Program-made: the position numbers and the translations under genes
Assembly: GCA_964525365.1 (NCBI GenBank)
Contig: CAZGGW010000008.1
Coordinates: 1 to 34,298, forward strand
Length of the DNA: 34,298 nucleotides
Reading direction: 5' to 3'
Origin: CAZGGW01 sp964525365
Lineage (GTDB): Bacteria > Bacillota_I > Bacilli_A > RF39 > UBA660
Notes under the pieces: model-generated
The model's input: only the letters and a program-made list of their open reading frames with translations
Databases searched by the model: none
Told to the model about the DNA's origin: nothing
In this document: positions 22,821 to 31,653 of the stretch, in pieces
Layout: every line of letters begins with the position of its first letter
How positions within the stretch are numbered: the first letter of the stretch is position 1

Positions 22821-23732
22821 TTATTCAAATAACTTTTCTATATTCTTTTTAGGTAACAACATTGATATTTCTTTTGTTATAGTTATATTAAATTTATTAG
22901 TGTTACATTTATATTCTTCTCCATCTATACACCAAGAACTTTCGGGTATTTTGTCAAATTGTATATCCAAATTATTGGTTTTGTAATATACAAATCCAGG
23001 AAGATTATTTATTTCTCTTCTTTTTAGATAATAGACAGCTTTTATAATATCCCATTTTGTTTTTATATTACACATTAATACCTCGTACATATTGTCATCT
23101 AATTTTATATCTTCATATATATTATTCATCCCCGCAACTCTGTTAGAATTAGTTACAAAAATAAATGAAAATTGTCCTACGTATTCTCTATTATCCATTT
23201 TATAACTTACATTATAAAATTTAAAATTCTGTTTTAGTTGTTGAATGGCATATATTGCATATCCAAGTCTTCCGTATTTTTCTTTTAATTTTCGTGGAGT
23301 TGCGTAAGCAATATCTACATATGCCCCCATACAACATACATATACGAATGGTTGCTCGTTGAGCAAACACACATCAATGTTTTTCTGTGCCCCATCGAGT
23401 AACATTCTTAAATTTATAAGGGGATATGGAGTAAGTCCATACATATGTGCTACATCGTTAACCGTTCCAAACGGAAGATGAGCCATAAGAATTTTATTTT
23501 TTCTTTTTAAATTACCAAAAATTGTTTCTTGAAGAGTACCATCTCCTCCAGCAACTAACAAAAGATCTACATCCGATAATTCTTCCACTATTTTAGTAGC
23601 GTGTCCTTTATATTCGGTATATATTATTTGTGTTTCATATTCATACTCACTTAAAATAGTACCAAAATCATTTAGTACTTTCTTATTTCCAAGTTTTCCA
23701 CTTTGAGGATTACATATGATTACACATTTCAT
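22821..23732 (-). CDS. Diacylglycerol kinase catalytic-domain protein (DagK/YegS type)
   Basis: This 303-residue protein belongs to the DAGK/lipid kinase group: NPQSGKLGNKK at the N-terminus, the nucleotide motif VAGGDGTLQE at about residue 60, PFGTVNDVAH, and a C-terminal beta-rich part with SSWCIDGEE. Family members phosphorylate diacylglycerol, sphingosine or other lipids. It has no membrane helix, as usual. AGGAGA precedes the ATG, and it is the first gene of the operon with the acyltransferase-like and ligase genes. It may be the housekeeping DagK that recycles diacylglycerol, or a dedicated kinase for a lipid this operon makes. Confidence 0.9.
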   Translation of the reverse strand: MKCVIICNPQSGKLGNKKVLNDFGTILSEYEYETQIIYTEYKGHATKIVEELSDVDLLLVAGGDGTLQETIFGNLKRKNKILMAHLPFGTVNDVAHMYGLTPYPLINLRMLLDGAQKNIDVCLLNEQPFVYVCCMGAYVDIAYATPRKLKEKYGRLGYAIYAIQQLKQNFKFYNVSYKMDNREYVGQFSFIFVTNSNRVAGMNNIYEDIKLDDNMYEVLMCNIKTKWDIIKAVYYLKRREINNLPGFVYYKTNNLDIQFDKIPESSWCIDGEEYKCNTNKFNITITKEISMLLPKKNIEKLFE

Positions 23733-23758
23733 AATTTCTCCTATTAAAGACTACATAT

Positions 23759-23787
23759 ATCATATTATCTTTTTATGATTTTTTCAA
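23759..23787 (-). promoter_or_regulatory. Sigma-A promoter of the lipid operon
   Basis: Minus strand: TTGAAA (23787-23782), 17-base spacer, TATGAT (23764-23759), about 26 bases before the lipid kinase start. Confidence 0.6.
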
Positions 23788-23863
23788 TACTCTCCCGTTA
23801 CATTTACAATTATATTGCTTTTTAAACTTTTTCTCACTTATATATTTTATCACATTTCGGTAA

Positions 23864-23891
23864 TATAAAAACTCACTTCTTTCAGTGAGTT
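23864..23891 (-). terminator. Intrinsic terminator of lysS
   Basis: AACTCACT (23870-23877) and AGTGAGTT (23884-23891) form a perfect 8-bp stem with a 6-base loop, followed on the minus strand by TTTATATT. It lies five bases after the stop. Confidence 0.82.
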
Positions 23892-23896
23892 CTATG

Positions 23897-25372
23897 CTAT
23901 TTTCTTTTCATGTGCGGGAAAAGTATTACTTCTCTAATGTTTTCAGAATTAGTAATCATCATAACTAATCTATCTATTCCCATACCCATTCCACCTGCTG
24001 GCGGCATACCATATTCAAGAGCTTCAACATAATCAGTATCCATTTCGTTTGCTTCAGCATTACCAAGTTCTTTTTCTTTTAACTGACTTTCAAATCTTTC
24101 ATATTGGTCTATAGGATCATTAAGTTCTGTAAACGCATTAGCATATTCACTACCGCAAATAAATAATTCAAATCTTTGAGTAAATCTCTCATCATTTTCT
24201 TCTTTTCTAGCAAGCGGTGATATTTCTATTGGGTAACTATATATAAATGTAGGCTCTACTATCGTTTCCTCTACATATTTCTCAAAAAACGCATTAACAA
24301 TATGACCATATCCAAAGTGATCTTCGATTTCAATGTTGTGTTCTTCTGCATGCTTTTTTGCTTCTTCAAAAGACATTTTTTCCGCAAAATCAATTCCAGT
24401 TTGTTCTTTAATAGCATCTGTCATCTTTAATCTTCTAAATTTTGGCTTTAGTGAAATATCATGCCCCTTCCAATTAATATCATAACTTCCACGTACTTCC
24501 TGAGCAACATTACCTATAATTCCTTCTGTTAAATCCATCATCCCTTCTAAATTAGAATATGCTTTATATACTTCGATTGTAGTAAATTCTGGGTTATGAT
24601 TTCTATCCATCCCTTCATTTCTAAATAATCTTCCTATTTCATAAACTGCATCCATCCCACCAACAAGTAATCTTTTTAACGGAAGTTCTGTAGCTATTCT
24701 TAAATAAAAATCCATATCAAGTGCATTATGATGAGTAATAAAAGGTCTGGCAGCAGCTCCGCCCAACGTTGGCTCAAGTACAGGCGTTTCTACTTCTGTA
24801 TATCCCAAATTATCTAAATAATGTTGTATTGAACGAATTATTTTAGGCCTTGCAAAAGCAACTTTTCTAGCATCTTCATTCATAATTAAATCAACATATC
24901 TTCTTCTAAATCTTTCTTCAACATCTACAAGACCATGGAATTTATCAGGAAGTGGTCTTAATGCCTTTACTAAATGTGTGTACTTTAAAGCTTTTACTGA
25001 AAGTTCTCCAGTATTTGTTTTCATAACTAAACCATCTATACCAACAATATCTCCTAAATCTGCTTTATCGAATATCTCATAAGACTCTTCACCAATTACG
25101 TCTTCTCTTACATATATTTGAATTTGTCCGAATTTATCTTGTATGTGCATAAATCCAACTTTACCTTTACCACGTTTAGTCATTATTCTACCAGCTATAG
25201 TAACAGGAATTTCCACTTCATGCAATTCTTCTTTTGTCATCTCACTATACTTTTCTTTTATTTCTTTAGAATCAGAAGTTATATCAAATCTTTGTCCAAA
25301 AGGATTAATACCTCTTGCTTTTAGATCTTCTAATTTTGCCCTTCTAACTAATTCTTGTTCAGTATGTTCCAT
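23897..25372 (-). CDS. lysS: Lysyl-tRNA synthetase, class II
   Basis: This 491-residue enzyme charges tRNA-Lys. It has an N-terminal OB-fold anticodon-binding domain (about 50-150, VTIAGRIMTKRGKGKVGF) and the class II core: motif 1 near VETPVLEPTLGGAAARPF, motif 2 RLFRNEGMDRNHNPEFT, and motif 3 GMGMGIDRLVM close to the C-terminus. The length is typical. The open frame begins nine codons further up, but ATG at 25372 has GAGGTGAA at correct spacing and gives the usual start. It follows the kinase-like gene by 52 bases on the same strand and probably shares its transcript. Confidence 0.97.
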   Translation of the reverse strand: MEHTEQELVRRAKLEDLKARGINPFGQRFDITSDSKEIKEKYSEMTKEELHEVEIPVTIAGRIMTKRGKGKVGFMHIQDKFGQIQIYVREDVIGEESYEIFDKADLGDIVGIDGLVMKTNTGELSVKALKYTHLVKALRPLPDKFHGLVDVEERFRRRYVDLIMNEDARKVAFARPKIIRSIQHYLDNLGYTEVETPVLEPTLGGAAARPFITHHNALDMDFYLRIATELPLKRLLVGGMDAVYEIGRLFRNEGMDRNHNPEFTTIEVYKAYSNLEGMMDLTEGIIGNVAQEVRGSYDINWKGHDISLKPKFRRLKMTDAIKEQTGIDFAEKMSFEEAKKHAEEHNIEIEDHFGYGHIVNAFFEKYVEETIVEPTFIYSYPIEISPLARKEENDERFTQRFELFICGSEYANAFTELNDPIDQYERFESQLKEKELGNAEANEMDTDYVEALEYGMPPAGGMGMGIDRLVMMITNSENIREVILFPHMKRK

Positions 25373-25424
25373 ACAATTCACCTCTTTTTCAATAAACATA
25401 TATTATCAAAATTATTCCTATTTT

Positions 25425-26276
25425 TCAATACTTTATTCTGCATCTGGCAATTTCATCATCATCTAACACGCTCAAATATTCAAATGGGTTAATATTATTT
25501 TTATCATCATCCATTAATAACGCAAAAACATCCACTAACTCTTTATTCACTTTTTTAATATTTAAATAATTTAAATATTCAACAAATGTTTCTAAATTTT
25601 CAGATCCAATTTCCATTCCACTTAAGTAATTTAATATTATCATAGAGTAGCAAAATATATCAGTATTCTGATCACACACTATAAAGCCAGGTTCATCCGC
25701 ATTATTATTTTTATGATATTTTTCTACTTCACTAGAAAAACTAAATGGTGTTAAATATTTTGATACTTTATTGGTATTTCCTTCTATTTTCATGCTATCG
25801 GTGTCTACAACAAAAATATCTTTAGACTTCTGCACTAATATATTGTCTTCATGCAAATCACATACATATAAATCTTTTATATCTTGAGATTTCCTAGTTT
25901 TTGACATTTCTTCCAATAATATTCCAATTTTTTTTAAAATCATTACCTTGTATTCTGAAGAAACTAGCGGATCTAATAAGAATTTGCTCAGATGAGTTCC
26001 TTCAACCTTATTCATTGTAAATCCTGAAAATGTTCCTTCTATATTTATTATATCTCTTGGTAAAACAAATTCATTCCCAAACAATTCATTTTTTTCATTA
26101 AGCCAATTTATGGTATATATTTTATCTTCTTGTTCTTTTCCCATACAAAAAAGAAATTTAAAAACTTTATTGTTAGGAAAATTATAAATCTCTGATTCAG
26201 CATTAAATACTTCTTTTGGCAAAGAAAGAAAACGCAACTTTTGAAATTCTTTTTCGGTTAAGTTAATATTATTCAT
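25425..26276 (-). CDS. Protein-kinase-fold protein, substrate unknown
   Basis: The 283-residue protein shows kinase-fold landmarks: a strand with Lys40 (KVFKFLF), a catalytic-loop motif CDLHEDNILV (Asp140, Asn145) and a metal-binding VVDTDS (Asp158) in place of DFG. The D-L-H-x-x-N form is typical of Ser/Thr-like, RIO-like and aminoglycoside-phosphotransferase-like kinases of bacteria. There is no glycine-rich loop of the classic GxGxxG kind, and no membrane segment. GGGGTGAG precedes the ATG. A promoter lies upstream and lysS follows. Whether it phosphorylates a protein or a small molecule, or is active at all, cannot be seen. Confidence 0.75.
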   Translation of the reverse strand: MNNINLTEKEFQKLRFLSLPKEVFNAESEIYNFPNNKVFKFLFCMGKEQEDKIYTINWLNEKNELFGNEFVLPRDIINIEGTFSGFTMNKVEGTHLSKFLLDPLVSSEYKVMILKKIGILLEEMSKTRKSQDIKDLYVCDLHEDNILVQKSKDIFVVDTDSMKIEGNTNKVSKYLTPFSFSSEVEKYHKNNNADEPGFIVCDQNTDIFCYSMIILNYLSGMEIGSENLETFVEYLNYLNIKKVNKELVDVFALLMDDDKNNINPFEYLSVLDDDEIARCRIKY

Positions 26277-26306
26277 ATGTCTCTCACCCCTTTTAAATTT
26301 TTATAT

Positions 26307-26335
26307 ATTATATCAAATTTTATTAGAAAAGTCTA
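26307..26335 (-). promoter_or_regulatory. Promoter for the kinase-like gene and lysS
   Basis: Minus strand: TAGACT (26335-26330), 17-base spacer, TATAAT (26312-26307), about 30 bases before the start. The -35 box is weak (four of six). No T-box leader (a common lysS control in Bacillota) is visible. Confidence 0.5.
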
Positions 26336-26393
26336 TTTTAATTTCTTGAATAAAAAAAACGATTTTTAATAAATATAATATAGGGAGGCAACT

Positions 26394-26960
26394 ATGATAA
26401 CACCAACTATAATTGAAAGAAAAAATAATTATGAAAAATGTTATGATTTATACTCAAGATTACTTCAAGATAGAATAATATTTATAAGTGGAGAAATTGA
26501 TGACAATTTATCTAATATTGTTATTGGAGAACTCTTATATTTAGATTCAATCTCAAATGATGATATATATTTATATATTAATAGTCCCGGAGGAAGTATA
26601 ACATCCGGTATGGCAATATATGATACCATGAACTTTATAAAAAGTGATGTTTCTACCATATGTATTGGAATGTGTGCATCTATGGGAGCTTTTCTTTTAT
26701 CTAGCGGAAGTAAAGGAAAAAGAATTGCTCTTAAAAATTCTGAAATTATGATACATCAGCCAATTGGCGGAGTACAAGGGCAAGCAACAGATATGAAAAT
26801 AGCCGCAGAGCGTATTATAAAAACAAAAGAAAAACTAAATAAAATCATCAGTAAAAACACTAATAAATCACTAAAGAAAGTAGAAGTAGATACCGAAAGA
26901 GACTTTTTCATGGATAGTAAAGAAGCATTAGAATATGGTTTAATTGATAAAATTATTTAA
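26394..26960 (+). CDS. clpP: ATP-dependent Clp protease proteolytic subunit
   Basis: This 188-residue serine peptidase forms the Clp chamber and works with ClpX or ClpC. The catalytic triad is Ser96 (GMCASMGAF), His121 (MIHQPIGG) and Asp170 (TERDFFM). INSPGGSITSG and EALEYGLIDKI are also typical. The length is slightly under the usual 193-200. AGGGAGG lies before the ATG and TATAAT further up; the -35 box is not clear, and no CtsR or CIRCE box was seen. Its 3' end overlaps the convergent whiA by 21 bases. Confidence 0.96.
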   Translation: MITPTIIERKNNYEKCYDLYSRLLQDRIIFISGEIDDNLSNIVIGELLYLDSISNDDIYLYINSPGGSITSGMAIYDTMNFIKSDVSTICIGMCASMGAFLLSSGSKGKRIALKNSEIMIHQPIGGVQGQATDMKIAAERIIKTKEKLNKIISKNTNKSLKKVEVDTERDFFMDSKEALEYGLIDKII

Positions 26961-27863
26961 CATAGATTTTATCTTTCTAAATCTATGATTTATTCCACTT
27001 TTTGTGATCTTATTTCCTGTTTCTTCACTTATAATATCCGCAAGTTCACTCATTGAACTTTCAGGATATTTTTCTTTGTATATGCATATTATTTTTAATT
27101 TTTCATCTAACATTTCAAAATCAAATATGTTTTTTAAATTTTTAATCATTTCTAATTGATACTGAGAAGTTTCTACTATTTTATTAGTATTTGCCTGTTC
27201 ACAATTATTAAGTCTATTAGTCATGTTTTTATGATCTCTATATATTCTTATATCTTCATAATAGAAAAGAGAATTATAAGCCTGCAATATTTTTAAAAAA
27301 TCACTAATTTTTTCTGCTTCTTTTATATATATCATATAACTTTTTTCTCTTTTTAAAATCCTGCTATTTAAATTATATTCTTGAAGTAATTTATTTACAA
27401 AATCTGCGGACTTTTTATACTTTATTACAAATTCAATATGATATCTCGATGTTTTTGGATCATTTATACTTCCACACGCCAAAAACACACCTTTAAGATA
27501 AGCACGTTTTTCTTCATCGGTGTCTATTAAATAATCCTCTGGTTTATAAATCCTTTTTTTGTTTTTTATCACACATAAATCAGATAAAATAAAGTCTTTT
27601 TTTTCATGTATTTTTATATTAGCAAGCCTTTTTTTTCTAAAATTTTCTATATAATCAGTGTTAATTTCAAGATTTATTTGATACGTCTGTTTTAATAATT
27701 TATATATTCGCCTAGCCACATTCAAATTTTCAATTATTAATTCAATATAATCTTTTTCTATATTAGCCACAATATTTATAAATGCAGACAATTCAGCAAT
27801 CGTTTCTGGTTTATTAAAATATTGTACTCCAATTTCATTTTTTACATCTGTCGTATAAGACAT
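26940..27863 (-). CDS. whiA: WhiA, DNA-binding cell-division/sporulation regulator
   Basis: This 307-residue protein has the LAGLIDADG-like fold (about 1-220; YLKGVFLACGSINDP and the conserved RDHKNMTNRLNNCEQAN) and a C-terminal helix-turn-helix (ELADIISEETGNKITKSGINHRFRKI). WhiA is universal in Gram-positives; it links division and chromosome segregation in Bacillus and sporulation in Streptomyces. Its ribosome site AGGTGG lies within the last codons of the M23 peptidase gene, four bases away, so it is the last gene of that operon. The 3' end is overlapped by clpP on the other strand. Confidence 0.96.
   Translation of the reverse strand: MSYTTDVKNEIGVQYFNKPETIAELSAFINIVANIEKDYIELIIENLNVARRIYKLLKQTYQINLEINTDYIENFRKKRLANIKIHEKKDFILSDLCVIKNKKRIYKPEDYLIDTDEEKRAYLKGVFLACGSINDPKTSRYHIEFVIKYKKSADFVNKLLQEYNLNSRILKREKSYMIYIKEAEKISDFLKILQAYNSLFYYEDIRIYRDHKNMTNRLNNCEQANTNKIVETSQYQLEMIKNLKNIFDFEMLDEKLKIICIYKEKYPESSMSELADIISEETGNKITKSGINHRFRKIKSMLNNFIN
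26961..26987. other. Perfect 9-bp hairpin just past clpP, inside the whiA 3' end
   Basis: CATAGATTT (26961-26969) and AAATCTATG (26979-26987) pair exactly around a 9-base loop, starting at the base after the clpP stop. It is made of whiA codons on the other strand. There is no strong U tail, so it may be a weak terminator or a 3' end stabiliser of clpP mRNA. Confidence 0.45.
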
Positions 27864-27867
27864 ATTA

Positions 27868-29028
27868 TCACCACCTAGAATAAAATGAAGAACCTTTTGA
27901 CGGAAAATTCACATAATTTCTAGGATTGACCGATGTCATTTCACTGCCCCATCCTTTATATATTCCAAAATGTAAGTGAGCTCCAGTAGTACACTTATCA
28001 TAAGATTTTGTTGAACTACCCCCTCCAGATAATCCCACCACACTATTTAAAGTAACTAAATCTCCAACGTTAACATTAAATGAATATAAGTGCATATAAA
28101 CTGTAGTGTATTTTGATCCGCCTATATTATGCTGCACATATACTATATTACCTCCGCATTTAGATTTGGAAACTTTACGCGAAACATATCCAGCCGCAGA
28201 TGCATATACTTTAGTTTTTTCAGATACTGCTATATCTATCCCAGAATGGAAACTTCTTTTTCCCCACAATGTTCTATAACCATAATTACTACTGACTTTT
28301 CCTTTAACTAAAGGTCTGGTAAAACCAACTGCATATGGAACGGAGATACATACTGTTATGTCCTCGTCATCTTCACATCCAATTTGTTCATAATATTTTA
28401 TTTCTTCTTCTTGTGCTTTTATTTCGGCGGCCAAATCTTTCTGATGCTCCTCAATATCATCAATTGTTAAATCTAAAGATGCCATTAACTTTTCTAATTC
28501 CTTTATTGCTTGTTCTTCTTTTTTTATTTGTTCAGCCAATTTTATCTTTAGTGCTTTATTTTGTTCTATCAAATCATTCATCTCTACAATTAATTCATCA
28601 TTATGTTTACTTAATTGTTCAACAATCGAACTTCTGTAAATAAAATCAGTAAAAGAAGTCGCTCCAAACACATATTCCAAATATATATTTTCACCTTCAC
28701 TAACTTGTAAAAATACCATTAATTCATCTATTTCTTTATATTTTTCTTCTATTTCTATTTCTAATTCTTCTATTTCAGCAGATGCTTGCTCTATTTCATC
28801 TTCTGCTTTTTCAATGTTTTCACCAGCTTCTTCAATTTGATTATCATATTTATTAATTTTTGCTTGTATATTTCTTCTTCTAGCTTCTTGAGCTGCTTTG
28901 TTTGATTTAGCATCTAATAATTCTTGTTTTAATTCTCCTAATGTTTTTGCTTCTATTTTTGGAACAAATGCACATAATGAAAAAATAGCAAAAAATGAAA
29001 ATAAAATTATAAGCAACTTATTCTTCAT
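27868..29028 (-). CDS. Secreted coiled-coil M23 (LytM) murein hydrolase, FtsEX partner
   Basis: This 386-residue protein has a signal peptide (about 1-27, ending near IEA), a long coiled coil (about 30-215) and an M23 peptidase domain (about 250-386). Zinc ligands are visible in FHSGID (H and D) and AHLHFG, with MHL between. The layout is that of EnvC and the PcsB class: a coiled coil that docks on FtsX and holds the hydrolase off until FtsEX acts. It overlaps the ftsX stop by ATGA (4 bases), supporting one complex. M23 enzymes cut peptide cross-links in the wall. Being intact in its HxxxD and HxH motifs, it is likely an active enzyme rather than only an activator. Confidence 0.92.
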   Translation of the reverse strand: MKNKLLIILFSFFAIFSLCAFVPKIEAKTLGELKQELLDAKSNKAAQEARRRNIQAKINKYDNQIEEAGENIEKAEDEIEQASAEIEELEIEIEEKYKEIDELMVFLQVSEGENIYLEYVFGATSFTDFIYRSSIVEQLSKHNDELIVEMNDLIEQNKALKIKLAEQIKKEEQAIKELEKLMASLDLTIDDIEEHQKDLAAEIKAQEEEIKYYEQIGCEDDEDITVCISVPYAVGFTRPLVKGKVSSNYGYRTLWGKRSFHSGIDIAVSEKTKVYASAAGYVSRKVSKSKCGGNIVYVQHNIGGSKYTTVYMHLYSFNVNVGDLVTLNSVVGLSGGGSSTKSYDKCTTGAHLHFGIYKGWGSEMTSVNPRNYVNFPSKGSSFYSRW

Positions 29029-29930
29029 ATTTTCAAATACTTTCTAACTGCTCTATAACTACCGAAACCGCCTACAATTACTGCAACCAATAAAATAAAT
29101 AATATAATGTCCATTATTATTAAATCAGGATTAACCAATTTTATAATTTCCGTGAATAATTTTCCACCAAGTACATTATATAAGTACACATATCCATAAC
29201 AACACGCAAATATCGGAACTATTGATCCGATAATTCCCAATATAATACCTTCAAAAAAGAATGGGGTTTTTATATATGAATTAGAAGCACCAACTAGTCT
29301 CATTATTTCAATTTCTCTTTTTCTATTAGAAATTGTTATTTTAATAGTATTACTTATTAAAAATGCAGTTACAATTACTAAAGCCACTACAACTCCATAG
29401 GTAACATTCTTTACTATTTCAAATATTTTAACAAGTTCTTCCACCATTCCTTCCCCATATTTTACTACTTCAACTCCATTAAATGACTCTATTTCATTGG
29501 CTGTTTCACCAATTTGTTCAATGTCATGAACTTTTACTTGAAAAGTATTTTGTAACGGATTAGTTTCCTCAGTATAACCACTCAATATATTTTCAAATAT
29601 ATCTGACTCTTTACTCATATCGTTTTTAACTTCTGATTTTGATTTAAATACAAGTTTCTTATCATCAACGTTTGGTATATTTAATATTTGATTTTTTATT
29701 ACATCAAGTTCGTTTTCTGTTGCATCTGTTTCAACAAACACAACGATAGTAACATCTTTCTCAATTGAAGATGTAAAATTATTAACATTATATGAAAGAA
29801 TTATACTAATAGCAACCAATATAAGAGTAATGGAAATGCAAGATATACTCGCCAAACTTAGACTAAAATTTCTTCCAACGCTTTTAAATGAATCTATGAT
29901 GGATCTTCCAAATATTCTAAATGCTTTCAT
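29025..29930 (-). CDS. ftsX: Cell-division ABC-type membrane protein FtsX
   Basis: This 301-residue protein has an N-terminal cytoplasmic stretch, a first membrane helix (about 18-42), an outside loop of about 130 residues, and three more helices in the C-terminal half (around 165-190, 220-245, 265-290), the FtsX/MacB-type permease plan. It passes the ATP cycle of FtsE to a wall hydrolase outside. The frame is open to 29954, but ATG at 29930 follows AAAGGTGG with 8-base spacing and gives the normal MKAFRIFGRS start; it overlaps the ftsE end by 14 bases. Confidence 0.93.
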   Translation of the reverse strand: MKAFRIFGRSIIDSFKSVGRNFSLSLASISCISITLILVAISIILSYNVNNFTSSIEKDVTIVVFVETDATENELDVIKNQILNIPNVDDKKLVFKSKSEVKNDMSKESDIFENILSGYTEETNPLQNTFQVKVHDIEQIGETANEIESFNGVEVVKYGEGMVEELVKIFEIVKNVTYGVVVALVIVTAFLISNTIKITISNRKREIEIMRLVGASNSYIKTPFFFEGIILGIIGSIVPIFACCYGYVYLYNVLGGKLFTEIIKLVNPDLIIMDIILFILLVAVIVGGFGSYRAVRKYLKI

Positions 29931-30615
29931 GTTTGTAACCACCTTTCTCTTCATCCGAAATCAGCATACTTTTATCTATTAATATAACTCTTTTTTGCAT
30001 TTTATTTACTATTTCTTTATCATGAGTAGCCATGATAATAGTGGTTTCAAGTTCCATGTTAATAGATTCAATAACCTTCATTATTTCCATTGAAGTATCA
30101 GGGTCTAAATTTCCAGTAGGTTCATCACATATTAAAACCTTTGGCTCGTTTACTATTGCTCTTGCAATAGAAACTCTTTGTTGTTCACCCCCAGATAATT
30201 GATCTGGATAACTTCTTAATTTATCTTTCAGACCAACAAGTTCTATTGCTCTTAATACTTTTTTTCTAACTTCTGACTTTTTAAGACCATATATGTCTAG
30301 AGCAAATGCTACATTTTCATACACAGTCATTTTAGATAATAATTTATAATCTTGAAAAACTATCCCTAGTTTTCTTCTTAATTTATATACTTTTCTATTT
30401 CTTAACTTGGCCACATTAATACCACCAATATAAACTTCTCCTTTACTTGGTTTCTCTTCTCTATATAATAATTTTATTAAAGTGCTTTTTCCTGATCCGG
30501 ATGCTCCTATAACAAAAACAAATTCACCTTTTGATATCTCTAAATTTATATCAGTTAAAGCAATTACTCCATTTTTATATTGTTTATATACATTCTTTAA
30601 TTCTATTAACTTCAC
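29917..30615 (-). CDS. ftsE: Cell-division ABC ATPase FtsE
   Basis: This 232-residue ABC ATPase has Walker A GASGSGKST, Q-loop FQDYKLL, signature LSGGEQQR, Walker B VLICDEPTGNLDP and the switch His in MATHDKE. FtsE works with FtsX in the division machine to control peptidoglycan hydrolysis. It starts at GTG: AAGGAGG precedes by five bases, and the nearby ATG is out of frame. It follows yitT by 28 bases. Confidence 0.96.
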   Translation of the reverse strand: MKLIELKNVYKQYKNGVIALTDINLEISKGEFVFVIGASGSGKSTLIKLLYREEKPSKGEVYIGGINVAKLRNRKVYKLRRKLGIVFQDYKLLSKMTVYENVAFALDIYGLKKSEVRKKVLRAIELVGLKDKLRSYPDQLSGGEQQRVSIARAIVNEPKVLICDEPTGNLDPDTSMEIMKVIESINMELETTIIMATHDKEIVNKMQKRVILIDKSMLISDEEKGGYKHESI

Positions 30616-30643
30616 ATTATCCTCCTTGAGTAATAATTATATA

Positions 30644-31576
30644 TCATTTTAATATTTTTGGAAATGTTAATTTTTGCCTTTTTGTTCCACCTAAAACTTC
30701 ATAACAATCGCTTACCACAATAAATGCACTTGGATCTATTTCTTTTATTGCTTCAGTCAAGTAATAATATTTTTCTGTCGGTACTACGCACATAAGTATT
30801 TTGTTTTTCTTCTCAGAATACCCGCCCTTACTATCAAAAACTGTCACGCCATTTTCTATAACTTCCATCACAAAGTTTTTTACTTCTTCTTCTTTTTCGG
30901 TATGTATCATAAACATTTTACTATCCGACACTCCAATTAAAACTCTATCTATCAAAACTGTTGATATACTTACTATAATTAGTGAATACATAATCATTGT
31001 ATATCCAAAAGTAAATCCGCCTATTATAATAATTACAAATCCCATATATCTTATTAATTTTCCTATTTGCTGCTTTGAATATTTATTTATTATAAGAGCA
31101 ATAATACTTGTTCCACCCGTATTATATCCAACTTTATACACCATCGCTTCTCCAATACCGCTTACTACTCCAGCGGCTAATACATAAAGCAAAATATTAT
31201 CAAACGAGAAATTAAGTGTTTCTACTATATTCTGAGTTAAAAACATAAAACTTAAGTATAAACCTGTTCCTATAATTGTTTTTAAAGATTTTTCTCCGCC
31301 TAAAGTAAGCAATGCAATACCTATTAAAAATATATCTCCAAAAAAAACTAATGTTTGAGCGTCCATGTTAGTATATTTGGATATGATAATTGCAAGCCCA
31401 CTTAGTCCGGAAGAAACAAAGTTATTCGGTACAAAAAACAAGTTAAAAGAAAGAGCAGATAAGAAAGTTCCAATTAATAAAGTTAAAAACTTTTTTATAA
31501 TATCTTGCTTATTCAAACTTTCTATTATTATTTTATTTTCATTATCGTTTTTACCAAACATTTTAAACTTCAACAT
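30644..31576 (-). CDS. YitT-family membrane protein
   Basis: This 310-residue protein has five or six membrane helices (DUF161/YitT region, about 30-215, with FFVPNNFVSSGLSGLAIII and YNTGGTSIIALI) and a C-terminal cytoplasmic DUF2179 domain (about 220-300, including KKNKILMCVVPTEKYYYL). Members are common in Bacillota; their transported or sensed substrate is not known. TAGGAG precedes the ATG and TGTTATAAT (extended -10, 31602-31597) lies upstream. It lies between prfB and ftsE on the same strand. Confidence 0.92.
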   Translation of the reverse strand: MLKFKMFGKNDNENKIIIESLNKQDIIKKFLTLLIGTFLSALSFNLFFVPNNFVSSGLSGLAIIISKYTNMDAQTLVFFGDIFLIGIALLTLGGEKSLKTIIGTGLYLSFMFLTQNIVETLNFSFDNILLYVLAAGVVSGIGEAMVYKVGYNTGGTSIIALIINKYSKQQIGKLIRYMGFVIIIIGGFTFGYTMIMYSLIIVSISTVLIDRVLIGVSDSKMFMIHTEKEEEVKNFVMEVIENGVTVFDSKGGYSEKKNKILMCVVPTEKYYYLTEAIKEIDPSAFIVVSDCYEVLGGTKRQKLTFPKILK

Positions 31577-31653
31577 CTTTTCTCCTACTATGTGTAATTA
31601 TAACAAATTTTACTTAATTTTTAAATAAATTATTTTGTTCTTTGCATATTATT

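Noticed and set aside
25373..25424. T-box riboswitch before lysS
   Set aside because: Only 52 bases separate it from the gene upstream, with no specifier stem or terminator/antiterminator structure.
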